DNA from: Lycocorax pyrrhopterus obiensis
Lineage: Eukaryota; Chordata; Aves; Passeriformes; Paradisaeidae
Length of the DNA: 64,000 bases
Direction: 5' to 3'
Assembly (NCBI GenBank): GCA_014706295.1
Contig: JACSVZ010000015.1
Span: 58,897,535-58,961,534 of the forward strand
The notes beneath the pieces were generated by a model. That model did not search any database and had not been told where the DNA came from. It was given only the letters and a program-made list of their open reading frames with translations. The position numbers and the translations under genes were made by a program. Positions 39,801-45,337 of this stretch are shown piece after piece. How positions within the stretch are numbered: the stretch's first letter is position 1; every line of letters starts with the position of its first letter.

Positions 39801-42800
39801 GCTTGGCGCTAAACCAGCATCAAACCACGACGACAACTTACTTAATTTGAACTAGAATTCCTATCACCTCTTCATGTTTTTATATGACTAATGGAATACC
39901 CATATCCCAAGATTCTCCTTTTATCATAAGAGCATCTAATAATGTACATCTCTTTTCAACTGAATAGTCAATTCCCAATTCACAAAACTTAGCCTTGAAG
40001 ACTCTCTAATGGAAGGAAAGCCCATCCTTCGGTGTAAAAGTTAGTATAGCTTTTAGGAACTTATGATTCAGCAGCCAAGCCATTCATGGGGAAAAGAAAT
40101 AAATTTATCTAGATTGAGGGAAATGTTTCATCATATGTAAAACTTCTGTACTACTGTATTAACACATTTGCTAATTATCCAAGCTTTAATACACCATTAG
40201 GCACTTCCAAACACTTATTGTCCATGAAAGTAAGCAGACAGAACTACTGACTATTGCCCAAAAGGCACAGAATATGATGCAACAGACTCATTTCAAAGTC
40301 ACATTCACTAATTATAAATACCTCACTGGCATAGGTCACATCACTGTCTATCTGTCTAGCCCATACCCCAATCAGTTTATCTACAAGGATATTATGGAAG
40401 ATGCTGTCAAAAGCCTTGCAAAAGTCAACACAACAGCCATTGCTCTCCCCTCATCTACCAAGCCAGGCATTTAATCTGTTAGGCTGGTCAGGCACTATCT
40501 CCCCTCCATAAATCAATGCTGAATACTCTTAATTACTTCTTATTCTTAATATTTTTGGAAATTACGTCCAGAAGGATTTGCTCCATAACCTTCCCAGGAA
40601 TCAGGGTAAGGCTGGGCAGCCTGGAGTTCCCTGGATCCTCCTTATCCTTCTTGAAGGCAGAATCGACATTTGCTTTGTTGCAGTCGTCAGGATCATCCTC
40701 TGACCATCATGACCGTTCAAAGACAACAGACTGTCCTAGCAGTGATATCAGCCCTCAGCACTTTTCTGTGCATGTAATCAGGTCCCACGGACTTCTGTGT
40801 GTTCAGTCTAAGTATTCCCAAACTTGATCATTCTCCACAGAAGGAAGTTTTCCTTCTTTCAGACACTGGCATCAGTGACCTGGAATTCCTGAAGGCAGCT
40901 CTTACCAGCAAAAAATGGAGGTTAAGAAAAAAAAAAAGGGGGAGGACTGAGCAATTCAGGTTTTCTGTGTCCTTTGTCACCATGTTCTCTGCCCTATTCA
41001 GTGGCAGCCCAACATTTTTCCTGCTGCTCCTACCACTGTTGATTTGCCTAGAGAAACCATTCTTGTTACCCTTCCTGTTCCTGTTAGATTCTACAGTAAA
41101 TGAGGTCTGGCTTTCCTTACTCCATCTGTGTGGAATCAGGTAATGCCTTCTACAATGCTCGTGACCTAAGCCTGCTTCCACATATTGCCAAATACCACTT
41201 TTCAGCTGCTACTCTGACACATAGTTTTCTGTTCTTGTTAAGATCTATAAGATTTCTGGCTTTGTCTTTTACACACATAATTTATGGTCTAAGTCATAAT
41301 ATTTCTCTTCTAAAAAACATTCAACGTGTACCCAGAGAATTCCAACTGTGCATTCACAGAACACAAAGCATGGATCAGTCAAGTTTTTTCATTGACCTCC
41401 AAGAATGGAAACTGAATATCTTTAAATGCTTCTTAAGATGTGGGGGAAAGATTCTAAGTCTTGTTGTCATGGGAGAAAGAAAGAAATGGGCATCAACAGA
41501 AAATATGCACTATGAAAAAAAAGAGCTATTTGGGGATGTTCAACACTCTACCATTCTCTACTGTTCTAGTGGCTGTCAATATTTTTGTATGCACCATAGA
41601 AAGAACAGCTAGAAGGCAGTACTTAAAAGAAAATTACAGGAGGACTTTGTGTACAAGCTTAAGGTTATAATCCTTGGTAACAAATGGCAGTAGAAAAATA
41701 CACAAAGACCTAGATCCTCAGAGGCACACAGGTAGTGTATCGGGTAGCTCACTCTGTATTTACTTGAGAATCTGGGCTAGAATTACTTACTTACTTTATT
41801 ATTTAACACTTGGGAGTGATGTCTAAAATGGAGGAGTGTGGGAGAAAGGGATATGCATAAACAGATCATAGGGGCAGCCATTTAGGTCCATTCCTTTTTG
41901 GTAAGTCATCCTCAGCACTCCCCTATGGTTATGTTAACACTTACTCCAGACACTGTATTCTCTATGGCCCTGGTGTGAAAAGATAACCTTAAATTATACA
42001 GCAAAGCTACAAGTTAACTTGAATTAGGTGTAACAAATGTGATGAAACTGGACACTTGTAAGTATGTTAGGGAAAAGAAACCTCAGGGAAGGGAGACAGT
42101 AGCAACAACAATAATAAAGAATTCTGTTTTTTTCTGTAAAATGTCTTGGGGGTCATGAGAAACATCACCTCTGTTTTACAGCTAGAAAGGCTGATGTACT
42201 GAGAGGCAAAACAACTCATCTGAGCTCACTCACGAGGTAAGTGACAGAGCAGAGAATGGAATCCCACTCTCTGACTCAGTGCCCTGTTCACAAGACCATC
42301 TGGTAATGGCAAATCACCTGCAAGGAGTTCTCAAAAATTGAGGCAGTGGCCAGGGAATTCTTTCCAGTTATTACTGTGAAGACTGTGGTAGAAAACATTT
42401 CCTCCCTGCTAAGTCAAGTGACAATTTATGTTCATGTCACTTAAACTTCGAAAAGATCTCCCATCATGGGTCCTTGGAGAATCATCCTCAGAAATACTGA
42501 AGAGCAGGATGATGTATATGGGGATGCAACACACTGATCAATGCTGCCTTCCAGTGATTACATACAAAACCTTCTTGTCTGGCTCCGACACATCAATTGA
42601 AATATCTTTTCACTCTACCAAATACACCTCTGGACTTAATTTAAAATTTAGGTTTTTTTCTTTTTTGAAGTTCACTGCATTTTAAAAACTTTGGTCCATT
42701 TCAACCTCCCCAAATCTCCAAACCTTACTTCCATCATACCTCAGATTTGAGAAATACCTTTCTCCCTTTTACCAGTTGCTACAGCTGGTCGGTTCAGTCT

Positions 42801-44537
42801 CCTCCCAGCCACAGATGTCTTCCACTCACTACCCTGTCCCTCTCCCCACATGACACAGAGTTGCCTCCCTTCTCCAATCAAAGTGTAAAGTAAAGCAGCA
42901 ACATCAGTCTGAGAGACTGTAAACAGCTAAGAAATTGAACTGATCAACAATCCAAACCATAAGCAAGTGAGTAAACTGCAAAAACACCACACACAATTAG
43001 AAACCACAATATTTAGCCAATATTTACTAACCTGTAGCAACTCCTGCTGTATTTATGTATAGGGATCATATGAGGTAAAAGGAGTAATCATGACGGGATC
43101 ATGGATCATCCTGGTAAAGGAGTAGCAGACAATTGACTGAGTAAGGGCAAGCTGTGGCTGTTGTCTTGGGGTTCAGGGTTGGGTTGTTTTTTTTGGTTTT
43201 TTTTGCAGGAATTGTTGCTGTTGGTTTTTCCTAAATACAGTTTTCAAAGGTGTTAAATTTAGCTAATGTGCTTAACCCTTCACTTATGTGACTGATCCTT
43301 CAGATTTCTACTGAACAGCAGTGATGACTCAAAACAGGCTTCTTTACTACCTTGTTGAATCAGCACCTGGGTTTGCTGGAATGAAAGAACAAGCTATTCT
43401 CCAAAGCACTTCCAAGACGATTCTGTACAAGCTTTCAAACTGCAGACCCTCATACTGAATCTAATCCAACTTTGTGCTACACAGCCTGCAGATTTTCATC
43501 CCCTTAAACTTTGAGTGCAACAGCTGGGGCTCAAGAAGAGCAGGCAATCTAAAAAGCAATTCTGTTTTGATATAAAGAACAAAGATAAACACAAGTCGTA
43601 TTCACCAAAACAGAAGTTATCTTCAACTAAAACCTGCTTGAGTGGCTGTTGCCTTGATACTGCAACGTATCAAGCTCTTCACCAACAGCCAAGTGTGAAA
43701 TTTACTGCATACTTTGCTTTAATTGAGACATTTGTGTGACCTGCATAACCACATGGGAGGTGCATAGGGATGGTTCAGGGGAGGTACAGACTTGCCGTTA
43801 TTACACACAGAGAGGGTGGCCAAACCCTGGAACAGTCTTCCTAGAGATGTGGTTGATGCCTTGTTCTTGCCAGTGTTTAAAAGACATTTGGACAATGCCC
43901 TTAACAATCTTGTTTAACTTTTGGCCAGCCCTGATGTGGTCCATCTCAGAAACATAAAAGAAGCAAGATAGGAAAGGCAGAAACATGTTCTCCATCTCTA
44001 CAAGCCAGCTTGGGCCCAGAAGAAATCTAATCATACCTACAAAGAATTGTGACCAAAGATTTCAATTACCTACTCTACAGACACAGACAACTTGACATGT
44101 GTCTTCAGCCTTAAATTTTCGCCCATCAAGCAGAGGCACAAAACCCTGCTGTGCTAAAATTAGATCAACCTTTGTTGGCAGACTTTGTCAAGAAGGAGGT
44201 GGGCAAATGTAGCCAGACAGCTTCCAAGCTGGGAAATCTGTCATGTTTTGCTCAAGTCCCCACAAGTTTTCATGTCTCTTTCTTGCGCTTCAGTTCCTAA
44301 TAGAAGCATGTTCCTAATGACTAGCACTAATTCTGACAGAAACACAATGTCTTATGTTGATTTAAGGATGGAGAGAGCACTAACTAGAGACACTGCTCAG
44401 ATTAACTGCCAAAAAACCAAACACCTACAGTCCACTCTAAGGCCGCTCTTGGTTCCTTCACAGGTCCATTGGTGACTGCAATGTTGAGGGAATGCACAGG
44501 AGCCAAGTGCTGGAGGCCTGACCTGGAGATTGCTTTC
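770..44537 (-). CDS. DGKI: DGKI, diacylglycerol kinase iota, partial gene (17 internal coding exons)
   Basis: Diacylglycerol kinase iota phosphorylates diacylglycerol to phosphatidic acid, ending DAG signalling at membranes and in the nucleus. Seventeen exons on the minus strand read in one frame (1431 bp). In order they give the pre-C1 segment with [14 protein letters not shown], two C1 domains, the basic [14 protein letters not shown] segment, the kinase domain ([33 protein letters not shown]) and the start of the accessory domain ([20 protein letters not shown]). The order is that of type IV DGKs (iota and zeta). Iota is preferred because the [20 protein letters not shown] and VERNPDLP segments resemble iota rather than zeta as I remember them. 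The gene is cut at both window edges: exon 1 and the exons for the rest of the accessory domain, ankyrin repeats and PDZ-binding tail are absent. No frameshift or internal stop was found. An alignment to avian DGKI and DGKZ would settle the paralogue. Confidence 0.95.
1073..1135 (-). CDS. DGKI: DGKI exon 17 (accessory domain)
   Basis: A 63-bp, 21-codon exon: [20 protein letters not shown] and V. The acceptor is GTTGCAG and the donor GTAAGT. Phase 0-0. The intron to the next exon is only 229 bp, the shortest in the window. Confidence 0.95.
1136..2010 (-). other. DGKI: DGKI intron 16, nothing recognised
   Basis: About 875 bp of unique-looking, AT-rich sequence between two accessory-domain exons. 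It contains an octamer-like ATTTGCAT with adjacent ATTA motifs near 1532-1562, but nothing firmly assignable. Confidence 0.6.
2011..2066 (-). CDS. DGKI: DGKI exon 16 (accessory domain)
   Basis: A short 56-bp exon: two bases completing Glu, then [18 protein letters not shown]. This is a highly conserved accessory-domain motif. The acceptor is TTTCACAG and the donor GTAAGT. Ends in phase 0. Confidence 0.96.
2745..3080 (-). repeat. Old CR1-type LINE fragment
   Basis: The plus strand shows the reverse complement of an ancient CR1 3' part: GATTAAATCGCCTCTTAACC, then a diverged run of TAAACTAAATGGAGTTCC and AAGGCGCATTTTCC. The element therefore points along the minus strand. It is heavily diverged and lacks coding capacity. 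Confidence 0.7.
4388..4745 (-). repeat. CR1 LINE 3' fragment
   Basis: Clear antisense CR1 3' sequence on the plus strand: GGCTGGAAGGGGCCTTTAAA, then GGGGCATCCACCACCTCTCT and GGGCAAC, then CTTCTTCCTTATAGTCC and TTCTTCTCCAGGCAGAACAA. The element is 5'-truncated and lies in the 4-kb intron between exons 15 and 16. Confidence 0.9.
6036..6114 (-). CDS. DGKI: DGKI exon 15 (start of the accessory catalytic domain)
   Basis: A 79-bp exon encoding [20 protein letters not shown] and EFHESR plus one base. This is the conserved opening of the DGK accessory domain. The acceptor is AATTACAG and the donor GTAATA. The single 3' base pairs with AA of the next exon to give Glu. Confidence 0.95.
6115..7275 (-). 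other. DGKI: DGKI intron 14, nothing recognised
   Basis: About 1.16 kb of AT-rich intron. Short open frames here have no splice or family support. Confidence 0.6.
7276..7413 (-). CDS. DGKI: DGKI exon 14 (end of catalytic domain and linker)
   Basis: A 138-bp, 46-codon exon starting [20 protein letters not shown] and ending DELEDGARK. The [16 protein letters not shown] linker is closer to iota than zeta as I remember them. The donor used here is AAG followed by GTTAGA, because only that choice joins in phase 0 to [16 protein letters not shown] five bases upstream matches the donor consensus better but would shift the frame. Confidence 0.94.
7414..7944 (-). other. DGKI: DGKI intron 13, nothing recognised
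   Basis: A 531-bp intron between catalytic-domain exons; no repeat or motif recognised. Confidence 0.6.
7945..8058 (-). CDS. DGKI: DGKI exon 13 (catalytic core)
   Basis: A 114-bp, 38-codon exon starting [13 protein letters not shown] and ending [24 protein letters not shown] is the second conserved nucleotide/substrate block of DGK catalytic domains. A proline run (SPPPP) lies between. The acceptor is TTTTTATAG and the donor GTAAGG. Phase 0-0. Confidence 0.97.
8059..11127 (-). other. DGKI: DGKI intron 12, mostly unique sequence
   Basis: About 3.07 kb. It contains a short AT/CA dinucleotide-like patch at about 8389-8430, a unique block near 9780-9990 with E-box-like and ATTA motifs, and a probable MIR remnant at the exon 12 border. 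No coding sequence is supported. Confidence 0.6.
11038..11125 (+). repeat. Probable MIR SINE fragment
   Basis: GAGGTGGGAAACCTGCCACT followed by GTGAGGAGTTTAATCACTTG and GCCCAAGACCAT aligns loosely with the MIR core (gaggaaactgaggcacagag, then gttaagtgacttgcccaagg). It is diverged. It lies a few bases past the donor of exon 12 on the transcript, antisense to DGKI. Confidence 0.45.
11128..11188 (-). CDS. DGKI: DGKI exon 12 (glycine-rich ATP-binding motif)
   Basis: A 61-bp exon: one base completing Ala, then [25 protein letters not shown] is the glycine-rich nucleotide-binding loop required for kinase activity and is intact here. The acceptor is GGGCAG and the donor GTAGGT. A probable MIR fragment starts only a few bases downstream of the donor on the transcript. 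Confidence 0.97.
11189..12532 (-). other. DGKI: DGKI intron 11
   Basis: About 1.34 kb of intron with a perfect 10-bp inverted repeat at 11975-11997 and a somewhat GC-richer part at 12240-12480. No exon or known repeat was recognised. Confidence 0.6.
11975..11997. repeat. Perfect 10-bp inverted repeat with 3-nt loop
   Basis: TTACTGTAAA, ATA, TTTACAGTAA: the two arms are exact reverse complements and could form a short hairpin in DNA or in the DGKI pre-mRNA. Short AT-rich palindromes can arise by chance. Confidence 0.7.
12533..12615 (-). CDS. DGKI: DGKI exon 11 (catalytic domain)
   Basis: An 83-bp exon encoding [20 protein letters not shown] and SQEGPRD plus two bases of an Ala codon. The [11 protein letters not shown] motif is a strong DGK catalytic-domain signature. 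The acceptor is CTTGCCAG and the donor GTAAGT. The split codon is completed by the first base of the exon at 11.1 kb. Confidence 0.96.
12862..13130 (-). repeat. Ancient CR1-type LINE fragment, first block
   Basis: CATAAGAACAGGCATTTGGG and GTCAGACCAAAGGTTCATCT resemble the antisense of a widespread sauropsid CR1 3' region (agaacggccatactgggtcagaccaaaggtccatct). The matching continuation appears at about 13610, so the element seems interrupted or diverged in between. Confidence 0.65.
13610..13825 (-). repeat. Ancient CR1-type LINE fragment, second block
   Basis: AGCATCCACAACATCCTACT with GCAAGGAGTTTTTCAGATGA, followed by CCTTTTGTTTTCAATCAGTC and AGTTTCATTTGATATCTTCC, follows the antisense CR1 order after the block at 12862. 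Together they look like one old insertion within the intron between exons 10 and 11. Confidence 0.6.
14438..14533 (-). CDS. DGKI: DGKI exon 10 (start of the catalytic domain)
   Basis: A 96-bp, 32-codon exon encoding [20 protein letters not shown] and [21 protein letters not shown] is the first conserved block of the diacylglycerol kinase catalytic domain. The acceptor is TTTCTCAG and the donor GTAAGA. Phase 0-0. Confidence 0.96.
14534..15732 (-). other. DGKI: DGKI intron 9, nothing recognised
   Basis: About 1.2 kb of intron. Only an A-rich run at about 15637-15658 stands out. Confidence 0.6.
15733..15807 (-). CDS. DGKI: DGKI exon 9 (MARCKS-like basic segment)
   Basis: A 75-bp, 25-codon exon: [20 protein letters not shown] then KRGNE. 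This basic stretch with embedded serines matches the MARCKS phosphorylation-site-like domain of type IV DGKs, which acts as a PKC-regulated nuclear localisation signal. The acceptor is TGATGTAG and the donor GTGGGT. Phase 0-0; the next exon begins DNKGRPF. Confidence 0.94.
16109..16204 (-). other. Candidate 96-bp cassette exon within the DGKI intron
   Basis: The segment is open for 32 codons on the gene strand and is bounded by ATTACATCTTTATGCAG as a plausible acceptor and CAG followed by GTACAA as a weaker donor. Its length is a multiple of three and its phase (0-0) matches the DGKI exons on either side, so inclusion would keep the frame. The encoded stretch is acidic and tryptophan-rich ([20 protein letters not shown], then [12 protein letters not shown]). 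It is clearly more GC-rich than the surrounding intron. I do not recognise it as a known DGK segment or as a repeat. It could be a regulated exon, a decoy, or chance. Transcript data would decide. Confidence 0.4.
18137..18159. repeat. Perfect 10-bp inverted repeat with 3-nt loop
   Basis: TACCTTGTTC, ACA, GAACAAGGTA: arms match exactly and could fold into a hairpin in DNA or RNA. No transposon ends or other context were seen. Confidence 0.75.
21662..21778 (-). CDS. DGKI: DGKI exon 8 (end of C1 domain B)
   Basis: A 117-bp, 39-codon exon starting [20 protein letters not shown] and ending IIKVKKPQ. The H, TC and PC residues finish the zinc ligands of C1 domain B. The [11 protein letters not shown] stretch is typical of type IV DGKs. 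The acceptor lies behind a very long CT-rich tract and the donor is GTAACT. It ends in phase 0, so either the exon at 15.8 kb or the 96-bp candidate at 16.1 kb could follow in frame. Confidence 0.95.
21779..22101 (-). other. DGKI: DGKI intron 7, short and of extreme composition
   Basis: A 323-bp intron. On the transcript strand it has a GT/T-rich stretch with a 15-base T run (plus-strand 21970-22050, poly-A and CAAA-like), then a CT-rich tract of about 80 bases leading into the exon 8 acceptor. This is typical of strong or regulated 3' splice sites. Confidence 0.75.
21970..22050. repeat. A-rich / CAAA-like low-complexity tract
   Basis: A 15-base A run followed by irregular CAAA and CCAAA units. 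It could be a degenerate microsatellite or the A-rich tail of an unrecognised retroelement. Confidence 0.7.
22102..22173 (-). CDS. DGKI: DGKI exon 7 (middle of C1 domain B)
   Basis: A 72-bp, 24-codon exon encoding [20 protein letters not shown] and CKLA, with the second CxxC (CSWC) of C1 domain B. The acceptor is TTCTAG and the donor GTAAGT. As I remember the family the motif is usually CKQA, so the leucine in CKLA may be lineage-specific. The intron to the next exon is only 323 bp. Confidence 0.94.
22174..27894 (-). other. DGKI: DGKI intron 6 (5.7 kb)
   Basis: Mostly unique AT-rich sequence with a small CR1 remnant at 22.9 kb and short T runs at about 22551-22590. A 135-codon plus-strand open frame around 23739-24146 has no support as a gene. 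Confidence 0.6.
22848..22965 (-). repeat. Old CR1-type LINE 3' fragment
   Basis: TTCTAAGGCTGGAAAAGACA, then GGGTCATATATAACCTTCTG and CATCTAACACAGGTGACAA resemble the antisense of an ancient CR1 3' end (aaggccagaagggaccattagatcatct, then ctgcataacacaggccat). Diverged. Confidence 0.6.
27895..27960 (-). CDS. DGKI: DGKI exon 6 (start of C1 domain B)
   Basis: A 66-bp, 22-codon exon encoding [20 protein letters not shown] and GK. The histidine followed by CKQC gives the H and first CxxC of the second C1 domain; the [14 protein letters not shown] motif is characteristic of type IV DGKs. The acceptor is TTTGCAG and the donor GTAAGA. Phase 0-0. Confidence 0.95.
27961..28627 (-). other. DGKI: DGKI intron 5
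   Basis: 667 bp containing a purine-rich patch (about 28255-28395) that is pyrimidine-rich on the transcript. Nothing else recognised. Confidence 0.65.
28628..28684 (-). CDS. DGKI: DGKI exon 5 (end of C1 domain A and inter-C1 linker)
   Basis: A 57-bp exon of 19 codons: [19 protein letters not shown]. The cysteine in INFRC completes C1 domain A; the Gly/Ser/Arg-rich remainder links to C1 domain B. The acceptor is GCCAG and the donor GTAAGTA, a near-consensus site. Phase 0 at both ends. Confidence 0.95.
28685..31119 (-). other. DGKI: DGKI intron 4, nothing recognised
   Basis: About 2.4 kb of AT-rich intron with A-rich patches (29300-29480, 29700-29745) but no repeat family or exon that I recognise. 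Confidence 0.6.
31120..31194 (-). CDS. DGKI: DGKI exon 4 (C1 domain A, zinc-ligand core)
   Basis: A 75-bp, 25-codon exon encoding [19 protein letters not shown] followed by MEQLEK. It provides the CxxC-x4-H-x2-C part of the first C1 zinc site. It has a GCAG acceptor with a pyrimidine tract and a GTAAGA donor, and is phase 0 at both ends. It joins INFRC in the next exon, which supplies the last cysteine. Confidence 0.95.
31339..31385. repeat. (TAAA)n microsatellite
   Basis: About eleven to twelve tetranucleotide units of TAAA, with one TCAA interruption, about 150 bp downstream of exon 4's upstream border within the intron. Confidence 0.95.
32395..32760 (-). repeat. Ancient CR1-type LINE fragment
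   Basis: CACAAGAACCATCACTCTGG and GTGAGACCAAAGGTCCACTC match the same antisense CR1 3' motif seen at 12.9 kb. The sequence after about 32520 is only loosely CR1-like, so the right boundary is approximate. Confidence 0.6.
33641..33660. repeat. Perfect 8-bp hairpin beside the exon 3 donor
   Basis: GTTACCTC, AGAA, GAGGTAAC: exact inverted repeat with a 4-nt loop. On the transcript it sits about 60 nt past the exon 3 donor, right after a CU-rich tract. Confidence 0.75.
33661..33708. repeat. GA-rich (CT-rich on transcript) low-complexity tract
   Basis: Irregular GAGAAA / GAAAGA units over about 48 bp. In the DGKI pre-mRNA this is a CU-rich tract beginning about 14 nt after the exon 3 donor, a position where pyrimidine-tract-binding or U-rich-binding splicing factors can act. 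Confidence 0.85.
33723..33818 (-). CDS. DGKI: DGKI exon 3 (first half of C1 domain A)
   Basis: A 96-bp, 32-codon, phase 0-0 exon encoding [20 protein letters not shown] and more. It carries the first histidine and first cysteines of C1 domain A. The spacing CYLGEESC (six residues between cysteines) departs from the usual CxxC of C1 domains, and the type IV family shares this departure. The acceptor is TTTTTTTTCAG and the donor GTGAGT. A long CT-rich tract and a perfect hairpin lie directly downstream of the donor on the transcript. Confidence 0.94.
38491..39832 (+). mobile_element. Probable solo LTR of an avian ERVL-like endogenous retrovirus
   Basis: The segment starts TGTGGTAAG and ends ACCACGACG. 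It is flanked by identical 5-bp repeats ACAAC (38486-38490 and 39833-39837), the target-duplication size expected for ERVL. It holds a CCAAT box (38521) with a TATA-like ATATTTAAAG (38556), a GC-rich part (38620-38900), and an AATAAG plus T-rich region near 39635 followed by GGACCTGTTTTGCC, resembling the GAGCCTGTTTTGCCC block of avian ERVL LTRs. At about 1.34 kb it is long for an LTR. No gag, pol or env coding sequence is present, so it looks like a recombined solo LTR. The last base would have changed from CA to CG. The family is from memory. Confidence 0.6.
38519..38566 (+). promoter_or_regulatory. CCAAT and TATA-like elements inside the putative LTR
   Basis: GGGCCAATGGG is followed about 30 bp later by CATATTTAAAGG, the spacing of a simple Pol II promoter. 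If functional, it would fire on the plus strand, antisense to DGKI. Confidence 0.4.
40290..41230 (-). repeat. CR1 LINE fragment (reverse transcriptase region)
   Basis: The plus strand shows antisense CR1 ORF2 sequence: GATGCTGTCAAAAGCCTTGC, then TTTGCTCCATAACCTTCCCA, CCCTGGATCCTCCTTATCCT and TTCTTGAAGGCAG, then CCTTTGTCACCATGTTCTCT. It is diverged and full of stops in the coding frame. It covers the middle to upstream part of the polymerase region. Confidence 0.85.
42153..42306 (+). repeat. MIR SINE
   Basis: A clear MIR: CACCTCTGTTTTACAGCTAG and AAAGGCTGATGTACTGAGAG, then AGGTAAGTGACAGAGCAGAG and AATGGAATCCCACTCTCTGA with CTCAGTGCCCTGTTCAC. This follows the MIR core and tail in order. It is antisense to DGKI and an old amniote-age insertion. 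Confidence 0.85.
43725..43965 (+). repeat. CR1-type LINE 3' fragment, plus strand
   Basis: GGTGGCCAAACCCTGGAACA, then TTCCTAGAGATGTGGTTGAT and GCCTTGTTCTTGCCAGTGTT with AAAAGACATTTGGACAATGC follow the CR1 sense strand (ctggaacaggttgcccagag, then gtggatgccccatccctggc). It is the only CR1 here oriented opposite to DGKI. Confidence 0.8.
44429..44537 (-). CDS. DGKI: DGKI exon 2 (segment before the first C1 domain)
   Basis: This 109-bp exon starts with one base that completes a split Arg codon from exon 1, then encodes 36 residues opening [13 protein letters not shown] and ending in LEWT. The acceptor is TTTGCAG and the donor is GTAGGT. The opening motif is shared by type IV DGKs; the rest ([20 protein letters not shown]) resembles the iota linker. 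It joins in phase 0 to the exon at 33.8 kb. The exon carrying the start codon is not visible and should lie beyond the right edge. Confidence 0.92.
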
Positions 44538-45170
44538 CTGCAAATTGAAAAGAAAAAGAAAAACACAAATAAATGGAGTGTATATACAGAGTGCATACAT
44601 AACAAATATATAACTCCAACAATATCCTCCCCAGCCTTCTCCAGAAATCAGAAGAGGCAGCACCGCATCTCATTTCAGCTTCAGTGAGATGGTGCTTGAA
44701 TGCCATCTCCTGCTAAAGCAGTTTAGGGAAAGAATAAAGCAACCTGATCACTGGAAATTACTGTTTAATGGAGATCAGTTACTCAGCTGGCACTAAGCTG
44801 AAATATCAAATCCAGTGTACTATCTGTGGTTATGTTTGCCAGTGTCAGTGGAGTCCTCATGCATTAGACCTATTCCTTACACACCAACTAGACCTGTTAA
44901 ATCAATTTTTGCATAATTCAAAATACCATTTATAAGAGAGACAAAATATGAGTTTATACAAAGTTTATAAGTTGCTTTTACTTAGTTAATAGGCTGGAAA
45001 AAGTCATCCATTCAGCATCCAACTACATAAAACAAGGCATGGGGATGCCATTGGGAAGGAAAGTCATAAACCACCGCCTTCTTTGATCCTATAAGAATCC
45101 CTCAAGGAATTACAGCTTCTTCCCACTTATATTTCAGTTCTATCTTTCTGGTCCAAAGTCGTTTTTACAG

Positions 45171-45337
45171 CTCTTGAGGCACACATGTGGCCTTCTTCAG
45201 AAGTCATAGGTGGTGGCCAGAAACCCTCCCGAAGTTGGCCTGGCAGTGCTGAGGGGATATCCCCACTGTCTGTCTCCCCAGAGACACCCAGCCCCGACAG
45301 AGCTGCCTCCACCAGTGAGCCCTCGGGTGGAAGCACA
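45171..45337. other. Unassigned GC-rich block, exon-like on both strands
   Basis: A GC-rich island in an AT-rich intron, open on both strands. On the plus strand it lies between a pyrimidine-tract acceptor (TCGTTTTTACAG) and a donor (ACA then GTAAGC), and would encode a Ser/Pro/Gly-rich stretch. On the minus strand a 75-codon frame (45127-45354) runs to a stop. I recognise neither product. It might be an exon of an unknown transcript, an alternative DGKI 5' exon, a retrocopy fragment, or regulatory DNA. Confidence 0.3.

Larger units (their letters stand above)
33819..44428 (-). other. DGKI: DGKI intron 2 (10.6 kb)
   Basis: The largest complete intron in the window. It contains the ERVL-like LTR, a long CR1 RT fragment, a MIR and a plus-strand CR1 tail. 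The stretches 34.0-38.4 kb and 41.3-42.1 kb look unique, and I see no exon in them. Confidence 0.7.

Noticed and set aside
41100..41612. 170-codon plus-strand open frame
   Set aside because: Its first part overlaps the antisense of a CR1 fragment and the rest has no recognisable motif.
770..44537. Assignment of the gene to DGKZ
   Set aside because: The linker after the catalytic domain and the pre-C1 segment look like iota rather than zeta as I remember them; the core motifs alone would not distinguish the two.
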